Source of the DNA: a virus
Virus record (IMG/VR): IMGVR_UViG_3300047300_001119
Coordinates: 1 to 20,259 of that record
Strand: one strand, 5' to 3'
DNA: 20,259 nucleotides
Position numbers and translations under genes: made by a program. A model generated the notes under the pieces. The model did no database searches, was not told the origin of the DNA, and saw only the letters and a program-made list of their open reading frames with translations. Numbering within the stretch: the first letter of the stretch is position 1; every line of letters starts with the position of its first letter. Positions 1 to 8,682 of the stretch are shown piece after piece.

Positions 1-3000
1 ATTCGCAAAACATTTACAGGTATTACTGGAGCCGCCACTATTGCAACAACAGCCGTTACTAGTTTTGTTGGTGCAATACAAGGGTATTTGGGACTTGCTT
101 CCGCTATTGTGGGTATCGGTGTTTTAATTGATTCATGGTTTACTAAAAATGGTGAACAGGCAAAAAATTTTAGCGACGCTATCGATACTTCCACAGAAGC
201 AATCAAAACATATGGACGCACTTTAGATTATTTAGCAAAGCAAGACACTAGTCAAATATTTAATTCTAGAAATCTTACAGCGCAAGCAAATGCTGTCCAA
301 GGTTTAGTTGATGGACTTACTAATCTTCGCGAAAAGTTTCAAGAACTAGATAAAGCTACTACAGGCTGGGATCGATTTACCGATAGTTTAGCCGCTATGG
401 TAGGTAAAGACCAGTTAAGTAAATTTGCCGAAAGCAGCGTAAAAAATATTGTTCAAACTATTGCATCTATTGATAGCGATGTTGCCAGAGAAACTGCATT
501 AAAAACAGTAACTGCAGAATTAGGTGCTGCTGGAGATAACCAAATCGCATGGTTAGAAGCTATTCAAAAGGGTGGGCCTCAAGCAGCCAAAAAAGTTGAA
601 TTAGTAGAAAAGACATTAAAGAAAGTAGCAGATCAGCAAAGCGTAGTTGCTAGTCGTAGTACAGAATTTGACGAAAATATTAAAAAATTAGGCGATACCT
701 ACAAAGACTTTACTAAGTCTGCTATTGACCAATCACCTCTTACAAAGTTAGGTGATGATATGGCTGCTAGTTCTGTTAAGATGGTAGGGGCATTAGCAGA
801 TCCAGTAGCAGGTATTAATAGCATGAAAAAGCTACTGGAAGATACCTCTGTAATTGGCATTTTTAATCCAGCATTAGTACAACAACTAAATAGATTAAAG
901 CCTGAAATAGACGACATGAATAAAAAGCATGGCGAAACAGCTATTCAGTTAAAGAAAGCTCGTCAAGAAGTTTTAGGTTTAGAATTAGAGTATCAAAAAC
1001 TAAATAAAGCATATGGCGGTGTAGATCGAGACATGGTTATTGCCCAAGGCGGCGATACTTCAGGACTAGACGCTCTGGAAGAGGCTGCGGATAGGATGAA
1101 CACAAAGCAAGCAGAAATACTTGCTTTGACTAAAAAAGATACTGAAGAACGTGCAAAAATTGCCGAATTAATGAGTAGCACTAAGTTTAAAGACTTAGCC
1201 GTTGACGCATTTATTCAAGGCAGTGCCTTGGTATCACGAGCACTAAACGATGCTTTTGAAAAAGCACGTATTGAACTCGGCCGAGGCATCCTTAGCATGA
1301 TGGGAAGTATTCCTGGCATAGCTAAGCTAGAATCTGATTTAAATCAGCGTGACTTTGCTCAGCAAAAAGCAATGTTGAAGCTGCAAGAGGATATGCTTCG
1401 CGCACAACATATGCAGACAGCGGCTACCATGGCTAACACAGCAGCTTTGAATCTTAGTAATGCTAGATTAGCTGCAGGTAACATGGACGCAAGGGACCGC
1501 AGACTTTCTGCAGGAACAGATGCTGTAGGTAATGCACAAGCAGAAGTAGATTTAACTAATAAGTATCAACAGTACATAAGTGGTAATAAAACTGGAAAAG
1601 ACTCAGAAAACTTCTTACAAGAGCTAAATAATGCAATGGCAACGTTTGGTAAAGACTCACCAGCGGTTGCTGCAAATATCAATAGTATGAGAACTGCTGT
1701 TAAAGCCTTTATGGATACCGCAGCACAGCGTGCCAAGATTACAACAGGTGAACAGTTAGATAAGTTAAAAACTGAAGCTAAGGTTCGGGATGATATTAAT
1801 ACACTAAGTGCAGATGCTTTAAAGTTACAGGCTTCTGGTATTGATTCTCAGATAAAAGAACTTGACCAATTACAGCAACAAAATGGTAAATTAACCGATG
1901 CGCAAGCACTACAAAGAAGTTACTTAGAAAGCCAACAAGCCCAAATTGAATACGATCTTCAAATTAATGCTATTACTGCAGAGCGTGCAAAATTTGAGTT
2001 GTACATTGATGGTTTGAAAAAGGCAGGCATTACAAAAGGTTTAGAAGAGCTACAAACTAACTATGCCTTGTTGGAAAATAGTAAAATTCTTGGAGCATTT
2101 AAAGCCAAGACAGAAAAGGATACTGCCAGTGATTTAAAACGACGTCAAGAATTAAACAAAAATATGTTTGATGCAGAACAACGGTCTTTAGATAATCGTA
2201 AGTCTGCCCAAGAAACATTAAACATACTTAATACTGACAGGTTACAAGTCGCAGAGTTAGAGTTCCAGTTGGCTGAAAAGCGTGGCGGGTTAAACCCAGA
2301 CTATATAGCTTCTCAGAAACTGGCCCTAGAACTTAGCAAACAACAGCAAGAGGAAACAAGTAAGTTAGCTAGTTTAGAGACCAACTATTTAACAGGTATC
2401 AACAAGCTTCGCAAAGAATACTTAGATACTGCTCCTGGAGAAAAAGGTGCTGCTCGTCGAGCTGAAATTGCAGAAGAAATGGCAAATCTTGGAGCACGAT
2501 ACGAAGCTGAGTACCAGGGAGTAACCAGAGTGGCAGAAGCAAAACGTAAATTGTCACTAGAAGACTCACAATACTCTCAACGAGCATTAGCTTATGGCGA
2601 TGTTTTCGAGAAAGCTTTCCAGAGCATGGGCGACGTAATGGTTAACTTTGCTAAAACTGGTAAACTTGCTTTCAATGATCTCATTGCTACTATGCTTGAA
2701 GGATTGTTAAGATATGAGGTACAATTGCAAGCCACTTCAATGTATGCAGCATTTAGACCAGGACTAATGACTTTTCTTACCTCAGCGTTTGGTGGCGGAG
2801 GGGCCGGTGGATCCGGGGGCTCTAATCCTATGTATGCACTAGACTTTGGTGGGGTTAAATTAGGCGGTCCTAATGCAACTGGTAATGTATATGATGGTGG
2901 TTTAGTGAAGTTTGCCAAAGGTGGTGCATTTACTAATTCTGTTGTAGATACTCCTACTATGTTTAAGTTTGCAAAAGGCACTGGATTAATGGGCGAAGCA

Positions 3001-3267
3001 GGGCCAGAAGCTATTATGCCCCTAAAGCGTGATAGTAACGGAAACTTAGGGGTACGCTCTGGAGGTGGAGGCAATGTTGACATAGTTGTTAACAATTACG
3101 GAACCGAAAAAGCCACTACTAAAGAAACAGTTGACTCGCGTGGTAACCGTCGTATTGAGGTTACTGTTGGTGATATGGTTGCACAAGAGGTAACTCGTAC
3201 TGGCAGCTCAGCACAGACAGCATTTACTAGTACATACGGTACACGACCCGCACTAGCAAGGAGATAA
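1..3267 (+). CDS. Tail tape measure protein, lambda H-like (5' partial)
   Basis: The frame is open from base 1, so the gene is cut at the window edge; 1088 residues are visible and the first in-frame TTG (88) is not a credible start. The protein spans the tail tube, sets tail length and is probably delivered to the host membrane during DNA entry. Visible support: an Ala/Thr/Val-rich hydrophobic stretch in the first 45 residues (possible membrane segment); about 800 residues of charged, Gln/Lys/Glu-rich helix and coiled coil; a C-terminal block near 2600-2760 (FEKAFQSMGDVMVNF, then TGKLAFNDLI) like the lambda tape measure C-terminal domain; a Gly-rich linker; and the motif GEAGPEAIMPLKR near 2992-3030, a hallmark of these proteins. 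An AAGGAG site (3258-3263) at its end serves the next gene. Its size fits a tail longer than lambda's. Identity is near certain; the N-terminus is missing. Confidence 0.95.
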   Translation: MRKTFTGITGAATIATTAVTSFVGAIQGYLGLASAIVGIGVLIDSWFTKNGEQAKNFSDAIDTSTEAIKTYGRTLDYLAKQDTSQIFNSRNLTAQANAVQGLVDGLTNLREKFQELDKATTGWDRFTDSLAAMVGKDQLSKFAESSVKNIVQTIASIDSDVARETALKTVTAELGAAGDNQIAWLEAIQKGGPQAAKKVELVEKTLKKVADQQSVVASRSTEFDENIKKLGDTYKDFTKSAIDQSPLTKLGDDMAASSVKMVGALADPVAGINSMKKLLEDTSVIGIFNPALVQQLNRLKPEIDDMNKKHGETAIQLKKARQEVLGLELEYQKLNKAYGGVDRDMVIAQGGDTSGLDALEEAADRMNTKQAEILALTKKDTEERAKIAELMSSTKFKDLAVDAFIQGSALVSRALNDAFEKARIELGRGILSMMGSIPGIAKLESDLNQRDFAQQKAMLKLQEDMLRAQHMQTAATMANTAALNLSNARLAAGNMDARDRRLSAGTDAVGNAQAEVDLTNKYQQYISGNKTGKDSENFLQELNNAMATFGKDSPAVAANINSMRTAVKAFMDTAAQRAKITTGEQLDKLKTEAKVRDDINTLSADALKLQASGIDSQIKELDQLQQQNGKLTDAQALQRSYLESQQAQIEYDLQINAITAERAKFELYIDGLKKAGITKGLEELQTNYALLENSKILGAFKAKTEKDTASDLKRRQELNKNMFDAEQRSLDNRKSAQETLNILNTDRLQVAELEFQLAEKRGGLNPDYIASQKLALELSKQQQEETSKLASLETNYLTGINKLRKEYLDTAPGEKGAARRAEIAEEMANLGARYEAEYQGVTRVAEAKRKLSLEDSQYSQRALAYGDVFEKAFQSMGDVMVNFAKTGKLAFNDLIATMLEGLLRYEVQLQATSMYAAFRPGLMTFLTSAFGGGGAGGSGGSNPMYALDFGGVKLGGPNATGNVYDGGLVKFAKGGAFTNSVVDTPTMFKFAKGTGLMGEAGPEAIMPLKRDSNGNLGVRSGGGGNVDIVVNNYGTEKATTKETVDSRGNRRIEVTVGDMVAQEVTRTGSSAQTAFTSTYGTRPALARR

Positions 3268-3269
3268 AT

Positions 3270-3635
3270 ATGCCGATATCATGGCCAACTATCCATAACT
3301 TTCCGCAAAGCCCCCAAAAGGGGTTTTCGGAAAGTATTGGTGTAAATATTATACGCTCGCCAATGGATGCAGGCCCAGCTAAACAGCGTAGACGTTCGCA
3401 ACGCCCTAGTATGATGGATGTTAATTTTATATTAACAACACAACAAACTCAGGATTTAGAATCATTTGTATTCAATGATTTAGAAGGTACTAAGCGATTT
3501 AACTTTCAACATCCGCGACTAAACACAACCGTAGAAGTACGTATAGTACCTCAGTCAGAGGGCGAGTTATTTCGCTTACAATACTTAGCTCCTGGATACT
3601 GGCAAGCTAATTTAAAATTTGAAATATTACCATGA
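3270..3635 (+). CDS. Minor tail protein, lambda M-like
   Basis: 121 residues, close to lambda gpM (about 109). It begins two bases after the tape measure stop, with AAGGAG at 3258-3263, and overlaps the next gene by ATGA. The N-terminus has the pattern seen in this family: W-P, a Phe-Pro turn, KGFSES, then a basic KQRRRSQR patch near residues 38-45, followed by a beta-rich C-terminal part ending in KFEILP. In lambda, gpM acts with gpL, K and I to complete the tail tip around the hub and the tape measure; the same place in the gene order is occupied here. The function is inferred from position, size and sequence style rather than from a catalytic motif. A 16-bp RNA hairpin lies inside the reading frame at 3298-3335. 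Confidence 0.75.
   Translation: MPISWPTIHNFPQSPQKGFSESIGVNIIRSPMDAGPAKQRRRSQRPSMMDVNFILTTQQTQDLESFVFNDLEGTKRFNFQHPRLNTTVEVRIVPQSEGELFRLQYLAPGYWQANLKFEILP
3298..3335 (+). other. Strong RNA hairpin inside the M-like gene
   Basis: The arms ACTTTCCG (3298-3305) and CGGAAAGT (3328-3335) pair perfectly. Inside them, after a single bulged C3306, AAAGCCCC (3307-3314) pairs with GGGGTTTT (3320-3327), closing a CAAAA loop. That is 16 pairs with one G-T wobble and one bulge, 28 bases downstream of the start codon. No T-run follows, so it is not an intrinsic terminator. It could be an RNA stability, processing or translation-control element for the mRNA joining the tape measure and tail-tip genes. The structure is seen in the sequence; the role is not known. 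Confidence 0.7.
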
Positions 3636-4162
3636 GCAGATTAACTCGACTAAGCCCAGAAGCAATTCGTGCAATGTTTTCGTCCGAAAGCGACCAAACA
3701 TTGATTATGTTATTAACCATTTATGATCCTGCTGACGAATCACAGGTGGTGTTTCGTTTTGCTGACAACTACACACAACGTATATCTTCGCTGACTACAG
3801 AAGACGAAGTCGTATATGGTGTATCTAGTCGAGGCCATGATTATGCTTTCTTGCCAATGGAATTGAGTCTACCCTCAGAACAGGATACTGGAGTAGGCTC
3901 CTGTACCTTAAAACTTCAATATGTTATTCGCGAAGCTATTGAAGTAATACGTACAGAACTTAATAAACCAACTAAAGTTCAAATTGAATTAGTTCTTAGC
4001 GGTTCTCCTAATGTGGTAGAAGCAGTATTTCCAGGGTTTTATATTACTTCGGCCGTATATAACGCAGATTCAATTAGTTTTGATTTAACCATGATTAATT
4101 ATGCTCGGGAACCTTTTCCGTGTTATAATTTTATTCCAAGCTATTTTCCGGGGTTATTCTAA
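3632..4162 (+). CDS. DUF1833-like minor tail protein in the lambda L position
   Basis: 176 residues. The ATG overlaps the stop of the M-like gene (ATGA) and its own stop overlaps the start of the hub gene (TAATG), so translation is coupled at both ends. The N-terminus (SRLTRLSPEAIRAMFSSES) followed by a beta-rich body with an I-x-L-x-I-x-D-P-x-D stretch resembles the family annotated DUF1833 in many phages, which sits between M-like and K-like genes. It probably takes the part of lambda gpL, a tail-tip component, but I see no iron-sulfur-type cysteine set: the only cysteines are two isolated ones, near residues 91 and 167. The C-terminus is aromatic and proline-rich (CYNFIPSYFPGLF). Family assignment is from recall of sequence style; the role is inferred from order. 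Confidence 0.7.
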   Translation: MSRLTRLSPEAIRAMFSSESDQTLIMLLTIYDPADESQVVFRFADNYTQRISSLTTEDEVVYGVSSRGHDYAFLPMELSLPSEQDTGVGSCTLKLQYVIREAIEVIRTELNKPTKVQIELVLSGSPNVVEAVFPGFYITSAVYNADSISFDLTMINYAREPFPCYNFIPSYFPGLF

Positions 4163-7100
4163 TGGATTACAATAAATATATAGGATTGCCTTATGCTAGT
4201 AATGGTCGTACAGAGTCTGGCGTAGATTGCTGGGGTTTAGCTTGTTTGTTTTACCGCGACGAGCTGGGCATTGAACTACCAAGCTATTCAGAACTATATT
4301 CTACAGCATCAGACCCAGAAGTTGTTAATGCAATTAATGCTAACCGCGATAACTGGCTACTGGTTACTGAAGCAGTACCTGGTGATTTATGCCTTTTTAA
4401 TATTTACGGTGAACCCGCTCACGTAGGTATTTATGTCGGTGACAATAAATTTTTACACGCACGCGAAGGCCGCGATAGTGTTATTGAATCACTATCAAAT
4501 CACCAATGGTCGAAACGATTCCAAGGGTTCTATACTTATAGCCGTCAATCACAAGTATTGGTTGCAGGATCTCCACACCCATTAAAAACTCAAGTTGTTT
4601 ATGATTGGACTTTAGCGGGAACTACTGTTCAAGATTTTGCCAACTATGTAAATACCAAGTACTTAGTTAGTGAGGCCTATGCTTCCCAGCTAGCTGTGTT
4701 AGTTGATGGCCAGGTAATTCCACGCGAACAGTGGGCAACTACTGTTTTGCAAGGTGGCCAAACTATTGCTTACAGATCTGTTGCTCAAGGTCGTGCAGGC
4801 AGAATACTGCTAATGATTGCAGTTGTATATATTGCTCTGCAAACTGGTCAGTGGATGGTCGGTAACGAATCTATATTCGGTGCAGGTGCTACAGGATCGG
4901 CTGCGGCAGGAAATATTGCTGCCAATTCTTTTACATACGCAGCAACTATTACAGCCGTTAATATGGCAGGTATGGCATTAATTAATGCTATTGCTCCTGT
5001 GCGTATGCCTACACAAAATAATCCTGGCAGTGCTGCAAGTCTTAATCTGTTCTCAGGTTCTAGCAATCAGGCAAACCGCTTTGGCGCAATCCCTGTTGTC
5101 CTTGGTAAAATGCGTGTAACTGGTGTATTGGGTGCTACCCCATACATTGATACTTTAACAGACACTAGTTTAATTAACATGTTGTTAATTTGGGGTTTTG
5201 GCCCATTACAGGTAACAGATATTTGTGTAGGCACAAGTCCAATTAAAAATTTCTATGGTCTTGAAGAGTTTGGCCAAGACTTCCCTGCTCCAGTCACTTT
5301 AGGTGGATACGCTACTGATGATGCCACGGCGTTTAATAAACTGTACCCACGAGATGTTGAACAGCAACAAGTAAATGTACTATTAGTGAATAATGCCGAA
5401 GACGGCAACCCTTGGCAAAATGTGGTTTTAAATCAAGACAATACTACGGCTATTGATATCGCACTAACCTTTCCCGAAGGCATGCGACAACTGGTAATTA
5501 GTGGTAACGATGCTGGTAAAGTACGCGAAGCAACAGCAGCCGTTGAATTTCAACTACGCAAGTTTGACTCTACCACAAATGCATTTAGTGCGTGGACTAC
5601 ACGTGCCAGTTATACACATGGTTCAACTGGCACTTCTGCTACAGGTTATACAAATACTATTGGCCCAAATATTGGGTATACTACCCTTATTCCCGGCAGT
5701 GGTGATAACGGAGACACTAACGCTTTTACACCACTTTATCAGTGGTTTACCTACGCACTTAGTGAAACTGGTGAGATTAGACGCTTCGATGGGGCGGCTA
5801 CCCAAAATAAAAATGCTGATCCTTCTGCAGAATTACTAGCAATATATAGAAGTGGCAATTATGCTAATCTATTAGGTAATGACGTAGATCCTCTTACATA
5901 TAGTAGAATACCTCAAATACCTCAAAATGGATATGTAAAGCTTTATACTATCTGTGTTTTTCAAAATGCAGTTGAAGAAACTATTAATCACGTAGAAGGC
6001 TATGTAGGTTATACTGGGCTTGGATTAACTACTACGATCGCTACTACTTATAATGGATATACCGATAGTACCGAAAATATAGGGATAAAGGTAGAAATTG
6101 CTCCTGGAATAGTTTCGCGCTTTAGTTCTACACAACCAGCAGTTGGACAAGAAACGCCTGTATTTAGTACTAGAAGTATGTCTGGTATAGTAAGTAGGAC
6201 TAACTACAAGTTTTGGGCAGACTTTACTAATACGCACGCAGTCTGGGATGCAGCCCAGCCTAGTGCTATGGAGTTTGATAAAACTCAACAAGTTAATTTC
6301 CCTTATACTGGGTATTATAAAGTAGAAGCCAGTGCGGATGATGAAGGCAGCGTGCTAATTAATAACAGGCAAGTTGTCGGTATACCTCTTCCAGGGTATT
6401 CAAGCACAGTTGTTAATCTAATATATTTAGAAGCAGGAACTTATCCAGTTAGAGTAAAAGGTAAAAATACTAAATATGGTGATGCTGGTGTTGCGTGTTA
6501 TATAACATACACTGAAAATGGCGGGCTAAATAACTTAGCTACTCCTGAAACTATTATAAGTTTTGGCAGTCCTGGGTTATATCATAAGCGCAAAGATGCT
6601 TTTAACTTTGTTTATAAAATGAAAAATTTAGCTCCTGGTCAGTACGAAGTTCGAGTACGTCGTGTAAACGATGACGTGGTTGAGCCTTCAGAAGAGTTAC
6701 GGAACTATAACAAAGTCTCTATATTGAGTGTTACAGGTTATGCTAACCCAATAGACCCTGCAACCGGACTACCGCAAGGCCCCTTAAACCCAATACCAAA
6801 CTCATATTTAGCACGCACAGCACTAAGATTGCAAAGTACTAGTAAGGCCAATGGTAACGTTGATGGGGTTAACGCTATAGTGCAGACAATTGCCCCAGAT
6901 TGGAATCGTACAACACAGACTTGGGTAACCCGCCCAACAAGTAATCCAGCAAGTTTGTTTGGCTATGTATTAACACACCCAGCCAATGCCTATCGTATTA
7001 AACCAGCAGATATTCTTGAGCAGATTGATGTAGCGGCGTTACAGATCTGGCATGAGTACTGTGATGACAATGGCTTTGAATTTAATAGTGTTATATCACA

Positions 7101-8673
7101 AACCCAAAGTGTAATGGATGTGCTACGAGATATCTGTGCTGCCGGTAAGGCAAGCCCTACTTACGTAGACGCTAAGTGGTCTGTTATTATTGACAAGCCG
7201 CGCGCTTATGTAACTCAGCACTTTACGCCACATAATTCCTGGGGATTCGAATCTACAAAGGTACTTCCTAGACTACCAGACGCATTTCGTGTTACTTTTG
7301 CAAATGCCGAAAAAGCTTATCAAGCAGATGAGATACTAGTATTTAATTTTGGTAAGAACAAAAACACGGCAGAAGTTTTTGAAGAATTAAGTTTGCCAGG
7401 TGTAACAAGTGCACGTCAAGCAAAACACCTTGCTCGATGGCATTTAGCACAAACCAAGCTACGTCCAGAAATTTATACACTTAATGCCGATTTTGAGTAC
7501 TTAGTTTGTAGTCGCGGCGATTTAGTTCGCGTAAGTCACGATGTTCCTTTATGGGGTACAGGAAGTGGTCGCATTGCAGCAAAAAGTGGCTCTACACTTG
7601 AACTAAGCGAACAAGTATACTTGGAAGCTGGAAAAACTTATCAAATACGGGTTCGTTTAAATTCCATTTCTACTACAGCGGGTAGCGATAGCGCGTTACT
7701 AACACTACAACCTATTACCACCAGTAATTGGTATAGTACAATTACGCTAAATGCTGCCGTTCCTGCAAATGTTGAAGCGGATAACTTGTATATGATTGGC
7801 GAAATCGCAAAAGAATCCCAGCAATTAATAGTGCTTAGTATCGAGCCTGCTCCTAACATGAGTGCGCGCCTAACACTTGCTGACTATAGTCCTGAAATTT
7901 ATTCACTAAACATGAATTCCGACACGGATTTACCGGCTTTCAATGCAAATATCTCTGGCTCTAGTACAAGTACTATACAAAATACTATTACTCAAGCACC
8001 AGTGATTGTTGATGCTATCAGTAGTAGTGCTATTGCTGAAGAAATATCTCGTGGTACGTATCAAAACGTGTTAATGGTAAGTTTTGCGAATGTACAAGGA
8101 TTAACTTCTCAAGCACAACGGATACAAGTTCAAGTTGTATTAGGCGATCAAGAATTTGATTCAGGTAACTTATTTGGTGTTTATAGCATAGATAAGTCTA
8201 CTGGAAGTCTAAGTATTCCGGGCTTGAAAACCCTTACAATTTACAAAATTCGCGCACGCTATACTAACTCAACTGGTAGCGTAAGCGGACCCTGGTCTGA
8301 TACATTCTACACAACTAGTGAAGGCAAAACAATTAGCGGATCAATTGCACCAAACTTAACACTAGACTTAGATCGTACCTTTATTGTTGCAAAACCAGAT
8401 GCTGCCTTGCAGACTGCTGATTTTTCAACTTATGAATATAGGTTGTATAAAAATACAGGTACTTCAGATTTTTGGGACTTAGATTTGACAACAAATAACA
8501 TTAAAGTAGTAAAAAGTACTGGAGAGGCTAGGTTTGATCTTCGCGAGCAACCAAGACCCAGACTTTCAGCAGCGGGAGTTACTTATAGAGTGGCTTGTAG
8601 AGCATTAGATAAACAAGGTAATTATAGTACTGAAAGTACTCTAGGAACAATAGTTGTTAGAACTATTACTTAA
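4162..8673 (+). CDS. Fused tail-tip protein: NlpC/P60 peptidase, I-like domain and J-like hub, with PA14-like insert
   Basis: 1503 residues, one open frame, start coupled (TAATG) to the L-like gene. Residues 1-125 form an NlpC/P60 peptidase: Cys23 in GVDCWG, His87 in PAHVGIYVG and His99 in FLHA give the usual Cys-His-His set, consistent with cutting peptidoglycan peptides as lambda gpK is thought to do. Residues 141-207 look like the small ubiquitin-like fold of gpI. Residues 213-226 and 255-279 are hydrophobic. GAIPVVLGKMRVTG (308-321) is the gpJ-type hub start; about 890-1140 resembles the Phage-tail_3/J hub domain; 1285-1390 and 1395-1503 are fibronectin-III-like. Between them, 684-787 resembles a PA14-like domain. 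In lambda K, I and J are separate genes, so this is a three-part fusion. Peptidase and hub calls are strong; the I-like and PA14 calls are moderate. Confidence 0.88.
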   Translation: MDYNKYIGLPYASNGRTESGVDCWGLACLFYRDELGIELPSYSELYSTASDPEVVNAINANRDNWLLVTEAVPGDLCLFNIYGEPAHVGIYVGDNKFLHAREGRDSVIESLSNHQWSKRFQGFYTYSRQSQVLVAGSPHPLKTQVVYDWTLAGTTVQDFANYVNTKYLVSEAYASQLAVLVDGQVIPREQWATTVLQGGQTIAYRSVAQGRAGRILLMIAVVYIALQTGQWMVGNESIFGAGATGSAAAGNIAANSFTYAATITAVNMAGMALINAIAPVRMPTQNNPGSAASLNLFSGSSNQANRFGAIPVVLGKMRVTGVLGATPYIDTLTDTSLINMLLIWGFGPLQVTDICVGTSPIKNFYGLEEFGQDFPAPVTLGGYATDDATAFNKLYPRDVEQQQVNVLLVNNAEDGNPWQNVVLNQDNTTAIDIALTFPEGMRQLVISGNDAGKVREATAAVEFQLRKFDSTTNAFSAWTTRASYTHGSTGTSATGYTNTIGPNIGYTTLIPGSGDNGDTNAFTPLYQWFTYALSETGEIRRFDGAATQNKNADPSAELLAIYRSGNYANLLGNDVDPLTYSRIPQIPQNGYVKLYTICVFQNAVEETINHVEGYVGYTGLGLTTTIATTYNGYTDSTENIGIKVEIAPGIVSRFSSTQPAVGQETPVFSTRSMSGIVSRTNYKFWADFTNTHAVWDAAQPSAMEFDKTQQVNFPYTGYYKVEASADDEGSVLINNRQVVGIPLPGYSSTVVNLIYLEAGTYPVRVKGKNTKYGDAGVACYITYTENGGLNNLATPETIISFGSPGLYHKRKDAFNFVYKMKNLAPGQYEVRVRRVNDDVVEPSEELRNYNKVSILSVTGYANPIDPATGLPQGPLNPIPNSYLARTALRLQSTSKANGNVDGVNAIVQTIAPDWNRTTQTWVTRPTSNPASLFGYVLTHPANAYRIKPADILEQIDVAALQIWHEYCDDNGFEFNSVISQTQSVMDVLRDICAAGKASPTYVDAKWSVIIDKPRAYVTQHFTPHNSWGFESTKVLPRLPDAFRVTFANAEKAYQADEILVFNFGKNKNTAEVFEELSLPGVTSARQAKHLARWHLAQTKLRPEIYTLNADFEYLVCSRGDLVRVSHDVPLWGTGSGRIAAKSGSTLELSEQVYLEAGKTYQIRVRLNSISTTAGSDSALLTLQPITTSNWYSTITLNAAVPANVEADNLYMIGEIAKESQQLIVLSIEPAPNMSARLTLADYSPEIYSLNMNSDTDLPAFNANISGSSTSTIQNTITQAPVIVDAISSSAIAEEISRGTYQNVLMVSFANVQGLTSQAQRIQVQVVLGDQEFDSGNLFGVYSIDKSTGSLSIPGLKTLTIYKIRARYTNSTGSVSGPWSDTFYTTSEGKTISGSIAPNLTLDLDRTFIVAKPDAALQTADFSTYEYRLYKNTGTSDFWDLDLTTNNIKVVKSTGEARFDLREQPRPRLSAAGVTYRVACRALDKQGNYSTESTLGTIVVRTIT
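6205..6525 (+). other. PA14-like domain inside the hub protein
   Basis: Residues about 682-788 of the fusion protein read KFWADFTNTHAVW, then a beta strand, VNFPYTGYYKVEASADDEG, SVLINN and later YPVRVKGKN. This order (an opening aromatic motif, F-P-x-x-G-x-Y, a D-D/N-x-G-S turn and a closing strand) is that of PA14 domains, beta barrels often used for carbohydrate binding. It lies between hub-type regions, so it probably projects from the tail tip. The assignment rests on motif order alone; another jelly-roll fold is possible. Confidence 0.5.
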
Positions 8674-8682
8674 AGGATAAGC

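Noticed and set aside
801-839. 9-bp inverted repeat in the tape measure gene with a 21-base loop
   Set aside because: With such a long loop a 9-bp match is expected by chance; nothing else marks the site.
1103-1128. 9-bp hairpin CAAAGCAAG/CTTGCTTTG in the tape measure gene
   Set aside because: Borderline by chance and placed in a region coding for repeated Lys, Gln and Thr residues; not far enough above expectation to report as a feature.
2592-3095. 167-codon open frame on the - strand
   Set aside because: It lies opposite the C-terminal Gly/Pro-coding part of the tape measure, has a low-complexity Pro-rich product, no ribosome site and no family resemblance. It is a shadow of the real gene.
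4474-4496. 7-bp inverted repeat GATAGTG/CACTATC in the peptidase region
   Set aside because: Arms of seven with loops of this size are expected about ten times by chance in a window of this length.
5501-5839. 112-codon + strand frame inside the hub gene
   Set aside because: Overlaps a well-supported frame entirely, has no ribosome site, and its Leu/Val/Gln-rich product looks like out-of-frame reading.
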